From Antedon bifida (lineage: Eukaryota; Echinodermata; Crinoidea; Comatulida; Antedonidae): a stretch of DNA of 64,000 bases. Positions 1 to 11,517 of this stretch are shown piece after piece (position 1 is the stretch's first letter; each line of letters opens with the position of its first letter). The stretch covers positions 23,851,820 to 23,915,819 of the forward strand of contig OY727096.1 of NCBI GenBank assembly GCA_963402885.1. The letters run 5' to 3'. The notes beneath the pieces were generated by a model. The model did not search any database, was not told the origin of the DNA, and was given only the letters and a program-made list of their open reading frames with translations. The position numbers and the translations under genes are program-made.

Positions 1-3000
1 TTTGATCAAGTAAAATCTTAAGACTCCCATACTAGTCTAGGCTTATCACACTTTCATGTGGACATTCTGCCACCATTTTATTATCCTTACTGGCTATTAA
101 TAAACAATAATTACAATTTCTAACGAGGAAGTCACGTGTATAAATGTACATTTGGCTTAGCTAATCTAGTCGTCTTATAAAAACACGCCAAATATTCGAG
201 TAAAAAGCTCGTCATCGGCTCCATCAACTCCCAAACGTTTAATCATTATAAACCATCAGAGCGATCTAATCAACAAGGTATTATTACCAGGCAGAAATGA
301 GTGGCATGTACAAGTGTTGCAAATTATATATGATTATTGATAATAAATGTACTATGATGGCACCAAACAGTACAATATAGACGTATTTATGCCGAATGCA
401 GCTTCTATAACGTGACTGCGCACGTCACTCGTTTGGATAAATCTCCATTTCTTGTCTCAGTGACGCGCGGGTCCAAATTGTGATATAATTGGCACAGTTT
501 CTGTACGCGCGCGTCTGTATAGTCATAAAAATCGATTTGTTTAGCATTCACCTGTACCCTTTGAATCGACGAGGTTCAGTAAAAATAAAACAGAATATAT
601 CAACTTAAACAACAACAAAAAAAGACTAGATGACGCAATCGATACGAAACGTGAAGATTTCTTCACAGTGAAAATAAAGTTTGAATACATTCAAGCCTAT
701 CTTGTAATAATACCTAAATAAACATATTTATATAATATTTGTTCTCGTACGGTTATAAAGCAATATAATTAAAGTAGGCTATAGCCTAAGTCATCCGAAT
801 TAAGTCTAAGATAAAGTACAATATAATGCGCATGCCTCAAATTCTATAATTAAAACACGCAAAGGTTATATATTAAAAAGAATCATCCTCCATTTAAAAA
901 ACTGTATTGATATTACAGGCCGACCAGAGGCATTGCACCATAGTTATGATAGGCCTATATAAACATTATTATTCGGTTGTATACCGTCCATATGTAATCC
1001 AAATTAGCGTACAATTTGTGAGTTTAGTTTACCCTGCACGCGGTAGATTTTTAAGTAATTTGTCAGCAAATTCGCAAAGCACTTAACGATAAACAGTTGA
1101 TGAAGTGCTCGATCTCTGTAAACGCAATTAATGTGTAGTTAACGTTTTAAACGAATTCGCAGACGATAACAAGCGGGATAACGCAAAATGTATGCGATAG
1201 GTTTGATGAATTTTACAGCGATACTTTTACGTTATGAAATTGACGAGGTATATGTTTCTCTACGGATGAATAATTAAGTGCGAATAATGGTGTGGTATTA
1301 ATAATTAATAACTAATCACTTTGTTTTGATCGTTATTGCCGACAGACACTTAAATATTATTATTCCTTCATTTATTATTTACACACGTATTCCATCCCGC
1401 TTTCCGTTTGCACGTGTGTTCTTCATCAGTTTTGTTTCTAATGCGTTTCTTTGTTTAATCCTCATTCTTCTTTCAATCAATTATCTGTTTATTTTTTCTT
1501 TTGTTTTACTTAGTTCTTTTTAAAAGTAAAGATAGATTTAATTTTAAAGACTACAATATCACCACATGAATCAATGATTATACATTACCGAGTACTATAT
1601 AAGTTTTAACTGTTATGTATTATATAGGCTACAACTGCAATTTTACTTTGACTTATACAAAAATAGAATCACAACATTTTCATATTTCAGAAGAATGTTT
1701 TGTTTAAATTTTCATTGAATCATATTTCTTCATAGGAGTGTACATTGGTTTATATCTAATTGCCTGGAATTGGTAATGTAACAGCATTAGTCGTCTCCAG
1801 TTTTGTATAATACTGACTTTCCATTTATAAATGTACCATGTAGCCAATACGGTATTTATAGGTCTATCTCTATATTCATATATACTTACAATCAAGTATT
1901 ATTATCAGTGTAATAGGACTGTTTACTATCCATTTTGCATATGTTGGGACTCATCACTTGTCTTCTCAGATTTAGCATAGGCCTTGCCTAGTTTAGATTT
2001 ATCTGCCATCCCCATCATGATGTTTTCTAAATTAGGACCGTCCATACCGTACTTAAAGCCATATCATTCTTATATACTTATTGTTAATGATCAATATCAG
2101 AATTGTTTTCCATTTTTTATCATGTTGAGATTTTCTATACACTTAACTGTACGGTAGTGTATTTGTGGCGGCGAGACGGGCTTCTTTCCACCCGCTGTCC
2201 TTGGCTAGGTTTGCATCGGAAGTCTGATCGTGTTAAATCGTTCGGGGATTTAAACACCTGTTATTATCATACCAGTCCGACGTATAGCTTCTAATTATCT
2301 AGGCTTCATTATCATTAGGTAGCAGCCGTCTATAATGTGTAGCCTACGATAGTTTTTTTGTTTTTGTCGAGTTTCCATCAGTAGAGAGAAAACAACGAAC
2401 GAATAATTATTGGTATGATACGATAGGATAATTTTCTTTGATCTGCATGTATAAGTTTTATAAGATCGATTATTCGTCACGAAATAACATCAGAAACAAG
2501 ACATTCTGTAGACTGTATTAGTAATATAACCGAAAAATAATATAATATTTCTTTAATAATAATGATAAATGATTGTAGTAGATACAGATACAAACGTAAT
2601 ATTAATATAAACTACATTTGTATTAAATCAAAAAATAATTTACTGAACAAATGTTATTTCATCAAATATTAAAATATAGGTAAGAGGCCTATGTTTTGGT
2701 TGGACTAAAAATGAAGGAACTACTATACATTATATCTACTACGAGGAAATTAAATCTATGCATTTAAAACAAGAAACAAGTTATGATTATTAAGTTAGTT
2801 ACCAAGAAGAAACAGTGACTGATTTCGTTTTCGTTTTCTTCTTGTCTTTTATAACAATAATATAGTATAACAATTAACAGCTAACATTAGTATAGGCCTA
2901 TAGTTGTTTGAATTATCTCTTCACTGATAGTAGAACCATGGAGTAATATAGTAATTAGTTTACAGTATATGTATTTTGAGATTGATTGCATTTTAAAACA

Positions 3001-4085
3001 AAATGTAGCATAAAACAGGAACAGTCTCTGAAGTTCGCTCAGTAAAACTGTTTCGTTCTCTTTTCCTTTATTATCGATAAGCAATCTCACTGATTGTAGA
3101 ACAATGGAGTCATAATTAGATTATATGATGTGTCTAATGAGAACAATAGATAACGTATTACTTTATATACTGAACGTTGTTTAACATCATAAACTCGTGC
3201 ACATACTGACAACCAATAACAATGATATACATGCGCAAAGTGTGTCTCGTCTATTAACCTTTGACACCAAAACCAATGATGGAGTTAGCAGATATAAAAC
3301 TGTTTTCGTATAATAAGTCCCGCTGCTCATATTATGAACTTATAGTCAATAAATGGAACTCAACTGGAACTAACCTATGGCATGACGAAATTATCATTTT
3401 TAGCAGCCCTTTAATGATATTTACGTGTTGGTATATCGATTAAGTTCACTTTTGTGGTGGAAAATGTAATGCACTCTAGGCCTATATCCGCGAGTATGCT
3501 TAATATCCAAACATGGGTAGTTATTATAATTGTGATTTATAAGCGATTTATAATAATTATTATATATTAATAATTTGTATTATAATATGTATACAATTTC
3601 CACCTGTATAATTATTTTCAGAAAAATCGATATATTGGTGACGTCACAAATGCTTATTAAAATATCAAGTTATTTTATCTTCAATATATGGGCTAATAAG
3701 TAGCATGCCCTTTGTTCTGTTTATTTCGCCAGAAAGAGAAGAAATTATTATTTTTGTATTAATCAATGATTTTACGTGTTTTGTTTCAGAAGGCCTCATC
3801 AAGAGGAATGGACCAATCAATTTTCAACTCAGCGCATCACGAAAGATTGGCAATGTTGCGATGAACTCGTCGATTGGTGGCGCACTTTGAACTCGACTCG
3901 AATTTGATAACCATTGATTGATAAACGAAAACGTTCGACAATCTTTATACTGTTGTTGCTATGTTAATCTACTAAAATCTATCGTAAAGCTATGATACTG
4001 AGAAAGTTGCGACCAACGATGTCCTACAGTAAAATGAGAATGAAACGAAGAAGAGCCAATGACAAATATGACGTTACTACTATAC
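1..4085. other. Non-coding intergenic sequence
   Basis: AT-rich sequence with no open reading frame longer than about 70 codons and no recognisable protein, RNA or repeat. Several TAGGCCTA palindromes occur (around 950, 2890 and 3480), and one CGCGCG-containing motif lies near 505. The stretch at about 400-560 is richer in GC than its surroundings and could be regulatory, but nothing specific supports that. Confidence 0.5.
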
Positions 4086-4157
4086 TATCATGTATGGAAA
4101 GCAGACGACTATCATGTATGGAAAGCAGACGATTATCATGTATGGAAAGCAGACGAT
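4086..4157 (+). repeat. 24-bp tandem repeat, 3 copies
   Basis: Three near-identical 24-bp units with the core ATGTATGGAAAGCAGACGA run head to tail and differ only at the unit junctions. There is no coding context, so this is a local minisatellite. Confidence 0.9.
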
Positions 4158-5599
4158 GATGATAGCGTAAATCAATCGTTCAATAAGGATTTATTTTTTA
4201 CGTAATCTAACAGCCGGGTGATCAGATTTGTTCACGGATTTTAAAAACATTAGAGTTCGGTTCATTCAAAAGAAACATCACGTACTGTCCCCGCTGTAAC
4301 GAACGCTATATTAATGGCATTTGCCAAACTTACAGATTATTAATGGATAGGACAATACATAATGCATCACAAGGGAAAAGAATTCTTCTCTGTACGCATA
4401 CTCAAAACGGTTTCATAATTTAACTAATTGATTGTGATATATTATACATGGCAAATTTGTGTAATGTTTATAGATGGAATTATAGTAGACATGTGTTATG
4501 CTTGTTATTGCATGTAATAAATCTATCGTATATTGAGTACAGTATGTTGTAACCATTCAATCGATTCATCAGTGACTGATGACTTAAAATGCGCACGATT
4601 TGACGTGTACCACGATCATGATAATAATAATGATGAATATTTATGTAGCGCTCGGCCTCTTTACCAATGTAAGGTTTCTCAGCGCTTAATATTATTACTA
4701 CATATGCGCGCGTAGTATTTTTTTGTGATGTGATGTCATTGACGATTCTGAGTCGAAGTTGATAAAATGTAATCATTTTAAACAAAATAGTTGACTTTAC
4801 TTTATTTTATTGTTAAACATTTCATTAGAAAATCTTTTTAAAATATCATAGATTCCAGTACAAAATACCTCAGAATCATGATGCTATTTGTTAATAAATT
4901 GTACAAACGAATATACATAGTACCTGCGTTTATTTCTTGATGTTGTTTTATTTTTAAGTCATCGGTATTAACGTCCGGATATTTTAAGGAAAATTGTGAA
5001 TGAACGAAGACCACAAGGATTATGTTTGTGGAAAACTGACTTCCTATAGGTCGTAATGACCATGATCTTAGTTTCATCGTTTACATAAAATACAGTATCA
5101 CAACAACAACAATGCATGAGTGCTGGTTACAAGTACTGTATATACTCTTTGCTGAGAAAATTATTTAAAATGATATACCCTCTAAATTAAAATGATTGTG
5201 GTATCAAACTAGTCTGAGTTCCAGACGGAGTTTTGACTTAATATTAGTAAAAAGATCGAAAAGCCTCGAAATAACTACAGACTTGGGGGAAGTCTAGTAT
5301 CTAACGAAAATATCGAACTTTTTTCTCATTTGTTAGGTAGGGAATAAAGTAGGAAGGATTAATCTGCCAGACTAGTATACTGGATTTAAATATTGTTTTC
5401 CCCGAAAAAAAACCCAGATATTTTGGCCAACTAATTTTTTAACAGTTTTAGTTAACCTTAGAACACTTTACCGTACGTAATAGTAATATCAGCAGGAACA
5501 TGCTTCGATAAGCTTCTGCTATTTCCTTAGCACCGTAATTATTAGTAAAAATATAACTATTTTGGCACATATGGCGTTTCATACATATAAAACTTGAGC

Positions 5600-5760
5600 T
5601 CACAATTTTTCCAGACAAATCGGAACGACGACGGGTACCGGACCCCGGTGGACTAATATAAAAGACAAATACAGACTTGGAGCAAGTCTACTTACTCCTA
5701 TTTATCCTATACAAAATGTCTTGAATGCATGTATTTGTACAATAAAAGTTATCAATCAAT
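5600..5760 (+). mobile_element. Probable 3' end of a non-LTR retrotransposon (LINE tail)
   Basis: A GC-richer stretch containing GGTACCGGACCCCGGTGG leads into a segment ending ACAATAAAAGTTATCAATCA and then short ATCA repeats. An AATAAA-type signal followed by a tiny 3' microsatellite is typical of CR1/L2-like LINE tails. No reverse-transcriptase residues remain. The assignment is inferred from 3' end style alone. Confidence 0.4.
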
Positions 5761-6063
5761 CTTATCATTACAAGTATGGAATACCCAGTCATTGTGAACA
5801 CTTTTGACAATAACTACTACAAGGAGTAACAGATTCTCAGTTATAACTCTACTCTAAAATTGCAACATAGCACTTTGTTTAAGAGGGTTTTATAGCTATG
5901 GTTGCCAACATGACTTTGCATGAGGTCTAGGTTAAGTTTTATCCACACCTGTTTTTACCCATCACTTTCCAAATAACAACTTCGTATTGCTACTCTATTT
6001 GTCGTGACATCTTGGGGTTTATGACATCGGCTTCGTAATAAGACTATGACATTCATGTTATTA

Positions 6064-6115
6064 GGTCATGTCATTGGGTCACGTCATTGGGTCATGTCAT
6101 TGGGTTATATTAGGA
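6064..6115 (+). repeat. 13-bp tandem repeat (GGGTCATGTCATT type)
   Basis: About three to four head-to-tail copies of a 13-bp unit, GGGTCAYGTCATT. Each contains a TGAC/GTCA half-site. There is no coding potential. Confidence 0.85.
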
Positions 6116-7131
6116 GAGAAGTTTTAAATCGAGTATAGATCAAATTTAATATTACAATAAAAATGCGGGTAAAAATGATCGTTCTACACTTGCACCAGAT
6201 CAAACCTGTACAGAACCCATATGCTCAAACGTTAAAAGTGAAAACTATTGTTCAATTTAAGTATGGAACGCAAAAAAGGTAATATTGCATCATCTATCAC
6301 ACAACAAATTCCAGAACTGATCAAACAGCACTGATAGCGAAAACAAACACATCATTTGACGTATACTCATACACATTCTTTGCAATGATTGAGTGGAATG
6401 GAACGAAATTGTAAGGAGCATATTGTGGTGGTTCGCTTTTCCACTGCACCGCTTCAAAGTATATTGCCACGTAGACCTTATTCTAATTATCGAAACTCTC
6501 CATCCCCTTCTTGCAAATCGTAATGTATTATTTGTTTCAGAATACTGATGAAATAATTTGTTCAAATCGCTATAATGAGAGGAAACGGGAATGACCCATT
6601 AGTGGAAAACTAATAACAGACATTTACAAAAATTAAAAATAGAGTATCCAACTGGGAGTTTAAAACCCTTTACCACCCATGAATATACTTCTTACTTCTC
6701 TCTCATGATTTTTCTAAAATAGTAGAATTATGTTTCACCACACTATTAGGCCTACTATATTAATCATGTTTTAATTTGTAGTCTAATTCAAGCATAGAGT
6801 TCAGATAACATAATTTCACATAATTCTACAGAGACCTGTTTTGAACTGTTCAAATAAAAAATGTCATATGCGATTTACTAACCCATTCATTCATGTAGCA
6901 GTGTAAAAAACAAATCATAAATTACAATTTAGGGATTACATACTTTATGATGACATTGGAACTCAATGGTTGAATCGGTTATGGAATCAAATATTTTTTA
7001 ACATTCATTTATTTAGAGATTGTTTGATATTTTTTACGATTTTTATGTTGCGTTTTTGTTTTATAAAGAACCCTATATCAGTTCTTGATAGTTAATAAAA
7101 TATATTCAATGAGAAAGATATTCCTGATAGA

Positions 7132-7204
7132 TGCCGAAACCCGGGTTTCAACCAGAGACCTTCAGATCTTCAGTCTGACGCTCTCTCAACTGAGCTATTT
7201 CGGC
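7132..7204 (-). tRNA. tRNA-Phe (GAA), T-loop mutated, possibly non-functional
   Basis: Seventy-three nucleotides including the discriminator A. The acceptor ends GCCGAAA/TTTCGGC pair perfectly and the anticodon loop contains GAA. The T-loop departs from the universal TTCRANY: it reads TTGAAAC, so C56, which normally pairs with G19, is G. The B box is therefore weak. Only three Ts are found downstream on the transcribed strand, a poor Pol III terminator. Either a decaying copy or a weakly expressed gene. Confidence 0.7.
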
Positions 7205-7332
7205 TGTTGTATATTGTAGTCTATTATTAAAAATAATATATTAGACCTACTGATAAAAACAATAAACGAAAATATTAAGGATATCTTTGAAAGTTGATAA
7301 AATAAATGCAAGAAAAAGATATTCCTAATAGA

Positions 7333-7349
7333 TGCCGAAACCCTGGATT

Positions 7350-7381
<32 letters not shown>

Positions 7382-7405
7382 TTCTCCCAACTGAGATATT
7401 TCGAC
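7333..7405 (-). tRNA. tRNA-Phe (GAA), A-box mutated
   Basis: Seventy-three nucleotides with a GAA anticodon, an intact anticodon stem and a good T-arm (TTCAATC loop). Differences from the intact neighbour at 7725 include C2 to T (a G-U wobble in the acceptor), G10 to T in the D-stem/A box (TATCTCAGTTGG), and a change in the D-stem 3' side. A run of five Ts lies just downstream at 7313-7317. It may still be transcribed, but the A-box change makes full function doubtful. Confidence 0.72.
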
Positions 7406-7532
7406 AGTTGATAAGTCTAGTCTACTATTGAAATCAACATTTAGGCCTACTGATAAAAACAATAAACGAAAATATTATGGATATCTTTGAAAGTTGATAA
7501 AATAAATGCAAGAATAAGATATTCTTGATAGA

Positions 7533-7557
7533 TGCCGAAACCCGGGATTGAACCAGG

Positions 7558-7591
<34 letters not shown>

Positions 7592-7597
7592 TTCGGC
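7533..7597 (-). pseudogene. tRNA-Phe pseudogene, 8-nt deletion in anticodon arm
   Basis: Only 65 nt between intact acceptor ends. Eight nucleotides are missing, consistent with slippage between the two CTTCAG direct repeats that flank the anticodon region in the intact copy. This removes the 3' half of the anticodon stem and part of the variable loop, so no cloverleaf can form. The downstream T-run is also broken (AATAA on the plus strand where intact units have AAAAA). Confidence 0.9.
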
Positions 7598-7724
7598 TGT
7601 TGAAAATGATGTCTATAATTAAAAACAATATTTTAGGTCTACTGATAAAAACAATAAACGAAAATATTATGGATATCTTTGAAAGCTGATGAAATAAATG
7701 CAAGAAAAAGATATTCTTGATAGA

Positions 7725-7741
7725 TGCCGAAACCCGGGATT

Positions 7742-7791
<50 letters not shown>

Positions 7792-7797
7792 TTCGGC
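7725..7797 (-). tRNA. tRNA-Phe (GAA), intact
   Basis: A canonical 73-nt cloverleaf delivering phenylalanine for UUU/UUC codons. The acceptor stem GCCGAAA/TTTCGGC is perfect and the D-arm reads TAGCTCAGTTGG (a consensus A box). The anticodon stem CAGAC/GTCTG encloses a loop with GAA at 34-36, and the T-arm GGTTCAATCCC is a consensus B box. Five Ts lie at 7705-7709, about 16 nt past the 3' end, a good Pol III terminator. There is no intron and CCA is not encoded. This is the one clearly functional copy of the array. The protein-like reading frame across it is a known artefact of translating tRNA-Phe. Confidence 0.96.
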
Positions 7798-7930
7798 AGT
7801 TGAAATTATTGAAATCAACATTTCGGCCTACTGATAAAAAAAACCCAAAATAATAATCCCGAACTATAAACGATATCTTTGATTATAGTTGATAAAATAA
7901 ATTCAATGAAAACGATAGTCCGCTGATAGA

Positions 7931-7941
7931 TGCCGGAACCC

Positions 7942-7985
<44 letters not shown>

Positions 7986-7991
7986 TTCGGC
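7931..7991 (-). pseudogene. tRNA-Phe pseudogene, T-arm deleted
   Basis: Sixty-one nucleotides. The acceptor, D and anticodon arms are recognisable, but 12 nt covering the T-loop and one T-stem strand are gone, as expected from recombination between two GGG triplets. The B box is lost, so Pol III promotion and folding should both fail. Confidence 0.9.
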
Positions 7992-8170
7992 AGTTGAAAA
8001 ATGCAGTCTATCATTACAAACAATATTTTAGGCCTACTGATTAAAAAAAGCACAAGAAGAAACAAAAAGAAACTGTAAACAATATCAGATATGGTTAGTT
8101 CATAAAATAAATTCAATCTCAAGGATATTCATAATTATAATGAACCAGCGACCTTCACAAGTACGAAATA

Positions 8171-9572
8171 TCATTGTTGGTAATAATTAATTTACCGGAA
8201 ATAATAATGGTCAATAAAGTGCCGCTTTTGAATTTCACTGTGTAAACAATTTCATGTACTAATTATGTGTAATTTGTAGGCCTATTTTTGGAAAATTGTC
8301 GGCGGACGGTATCCATAAAACTGGTAAAATGTCCAATTCTTTAGGCCGCGCCGCTAGAATAACACCCAACAGCAAAAGCTGTCTTCAAGTACCGTCTTGT
8401 CTCGATCTTTGAGAGCTTAATGTGTTTGTTACCGTATTTTCGACTTCGATGACATCAAAGATATTAACCGACAGTCAGACAATTATGATTTTTTGAATTT
8501 CCGCTCAAAAATGTTCAATTACAAATTATGATGGTACCATTACGGTACCAGTACCAGTAACAATTAGGATGATACATCATGGCACATGATATCTTGGTTT
8601 CTTCTATGTTGTAGTAGGCCTAGTTTGTATCTTGTGACAAAGTATGATATAATCTTTTTTTTATTATCCTAATAATAATATTAATTCTTATTTTTGTTTT
8701 ACATACAACATATTAAAAACACAATGATACTACAAAATAAAATCAATAATAACTATAGAATTTAATTCGTCACTTTGGCGAATCATAGGTGATCATTTTC
8801 ATAATTAATTTGACTGCTATATACTTTGTATGTAAACAGTCTGGCACTCTGGAACACAATTCTATGGACGTCTAGGCCTATAAGCTAATGTGTATTTGTT
8901 GTATGGGCGTATGCGTGACTTATATTATACAAATCATTATGTTATATACGGGTATATTCTTGATGATGTAAACATATTTCACACCTAAAATCGTGAACTA
9001 TAGTTGACAATCATGGTGAGGCGATTTATAAACTTTGCGCGTTCTTAATAACTCATCCAATAAGTAATTATGACAAAAACATTTATGAATAAGCATTGTT
9101 GAAACGTGTGGGAGAATATACATAGTACTCACAGGTGATGTAATAAATCCGCAGGAAAAGAGAGAAACAAGGAAAAGAATGCGTTAAAACGGCGCATGAT
9201 TCCTCGTGTCTTTCAACGCAGACAACAATCGGTAAAACAGCGCAATTTCGTTAACAGGTTTCTACGCGAGATTTACAGTACAGTGATTGTTGGGGCTAGT
9301 CTCATTAATTACTCGACCAGGTGTAAGGAATGACACAGGGGCTGATGACAAACCAGGCCCAAGGCGCGAGTTAAAAGTGCATAGAACTCGTTAAAATATC
9401 CTAATATTACCAGGCTAAACCGATGCACCTCAGGAAATCTTCGACAATTTTAATTCAGAATTGATTTCGTTAAATTATTCTATGAACTATGTGTTGCATG
9501 AGAAGAAGAAAGGAATCCTCTTTCGGTCGTTGAACTATAGCTATAAACCACTTACAGTTTCTCGACGACAAA
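8171..9572. other. Non-coding intergenic sequence
   Basis: No gene recognised. A short block of overlapping GGTACCA/GGTACC motifs is at about 8530-8560. The 9170-9380 stretch is GC-richer than average, but I can assign no function to it. Confidence 0.5.
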
Positions 9573-9660
9573 AGCGTGGTTCACAGTAGGACGCAACGTA
9601 AGGACGTAGACGCAACGCAAGCGAGTTGACCAATAACAAGCGACAGTTTGGGTAATTCAT
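9573..9660 (+). mobile_element. MITE family B, 5' half (CCAAT-palindrome element)
   Basis: Begins AGCGTGGTTC and contains ACGCAACG units, then GCGAGTTGACCAATAACAAG and GACAGTTTG, matching the left half of the complete copy at 36452. The right arm is missing or decayed. Confidence 0.8.
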
Positions 9661-11374
9661 AGCCGAAATAAAATTCACTACCTATATTTCCAAAACTATA
9701 CCGCCTATTTAAAAATGAATTCACGTTGAATTATGTTGTCAGTGTTGAAACAGTGCGCGTTTTAAATGATACCTAGTTAGACATTATTAATTGATAGCTA
9801 CATTGCACCTGTGAGTAGTATTACAGTTGCTTGACGTTTAAAATCCGTAACTGCGGGCGAATACCATTACATTAATATTTATTGCTGTGTCAGTTAAAAA
9901 GACAAAGTAGGCCAGCTTTGAAAATGAATAATCCATGATAATACAACGCGAAAGGTAAGTGCAGGTTAAAAAATAAAGAAACTCTAGCTTAAAATTGATA
10001 CCAGTATATGATTTTCAGACGCATGAAAAATACAAATTTAAACGCGCGCGTAAATTAATGTACCCTTTTTTGATTTTGAGTCAAGAAGAAGAGGAAAATT
10101 GAAATAGAAAAGCTGCCTTATGATTACTTTACCATTTATGTGTAACACGTAAATGATTTATTACATTACGACGAGTTCTCATACGATTTACATTAGTAAT
10201 GAGCACAAAAACTATCGTTCCGTCCGTCGATCAAGTTAAAATGGGAAAAACGCGGCGCGCCCTCAAGAAGGTGGGACAAAGTTTGAACTACAGGGGGCGA
10301 CATACATCTTTTATTAAAACACCTGACGATAATCTGTGATCTGAGCAGCTGAGCACAAGAATTATTTATGATAGACTGCATGAACTTTACAACGTTATTT
10401 TATAAATGGAATTTATGACTTTTCAATGGGCAGTAACCAGCTTGTATCGATCCACCAGCTTTAAGTTGATCAATGGGTAAGTAATATGTAGTTTTAAAAG
10501 TTAGAAACGCACTAGTTCTGAGTGAGCCTACCACCAAGGCTAGGCCACAAAATTGACCAGTAGTAGAGTGTAGGCCTACTACTTGCGTACGTACTTACCA
10601 TGGACCAGATGATCGCCGTACGCGCACAGGCAAGAGCTGGGCTATGCTTACCTTAGTGAGGTAGCCAGGTGTATTATTTTGTTAAACCAAGGAGGAACAA
10701 ACGTGTGAATTCATAATATACTTATTTTAAAGCATCTACGCATTTGTTATAATTTGATTCATTAGTATAGTAATTTCATGGAGGCCTACATATTTCGCTT
10801 TCACCTTTTAAATCTCGAGCGCGTTCTGTTTGTGATTGTGATAGAGAAAAAGAGGGCGCTGTTAGGTATTATATTTTTTTTTATACGTAATTCATTACGT
10901 CAGATCATTTGATGAAAGCCAACTATCCAAAGTTTTATGGCCTCTGCTTTGTTTTTTTTTTCGTTTTAGTTATTCATTACATACAGTAACACTAACAGGT
11001 GACTGGCATATAAATAAACATCTACATAAAGTTGTGTCACATAAAAGTGTTTTTGTTTTAATATATTTTAAATTTTTAGTGTAACTTCATTTTTTATTTG
11101 TATTTTAAAAATTTATTTGAATAAAAACCTCTCGTCATTTATCAATGATAAACTCTCCTTCTAAATGGTAGTTAAATACATTGCAAACGTGTCGAAGAAG
11201 AAAAAATCTGTGAAAACATTTAATTTATTTCTAGGGCCGATTGAAGATATTCGATATTTAATACAGAGTACGCTTTTGTGACAATGCATGGTTGTTGGTA
11301 TATCTATTTTAATCAGGACAATAATAACGTGAATACTAAATGGGCGTTACCGTGCAAACAAACTAAATAATGAC
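9661..11374. other. Non-coding intergenic sequence
   Basis: No gene recognised. Consensus-like GTAAGT donors occur on both strands (for example near 9953 on +, and near 10600 and 10660 on -), but no coding sequence abuts them. A CGCGCGTAAA motif is at about 10043. Confidence 0.45.
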
Positions 11375-11517
11375 GTATGTGCAACGCAAGCGAGTTGACT
11401 AATGACAAGCCTCAGTTCGGATAACCTATTGCTGTGGTTGGTCAAGTAACTTTGCGCGTACGTCGTCCCTGCGCGCCGTTGATGCATCATCCCAGTGGGA
11501 ACCAAGTTTATACAAAC
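11375..11517 (+). mobile_element. MITE family B copy, diverged
   Basis: Has GCAACGCAAGCGAGTTGACT at the left and CAGTGGGAACCAAG at the right, with the centre ATAACCTATTGCTGTGGTTGG between them. This is the same inverted layout as the copy at 36452. The left terminus is truncated. Confidence 0.75.

Larger units (their letters stand above)
7083..8170 (-). repeat. Tandem array of ~200-bp units carrying tRNA-Phe
   Basis: Five tRNA-Phe copies recur at spacings of about 201, 200, 192 and 206 bp. The sequence between them is also conserved: an AT-rich block containing ACTGATAAAAACAATAAACG, then GTTGATAAAATAAATGCAAG, then ATATTC just before each tRNA 3' end. The whole unit, not just the tRNA, has therefore been duplicated. 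Near 8135-8170 a sixth, badly decayed unit keeps only the T-arm side of a tRNA (ATGAACCAGCGACCTTCA). All copies read on the minus strand. This is a local tRNA expansion in which some copies are already degenerating. Confidence 0.93.

Noticed and set aside
7639-7821. 60-codon frame containing AEIAQLGERQTEDLKVPGSI
   Set aside because: Translation of the intact tRNA-Phe at 7725; a common annotation artefact.
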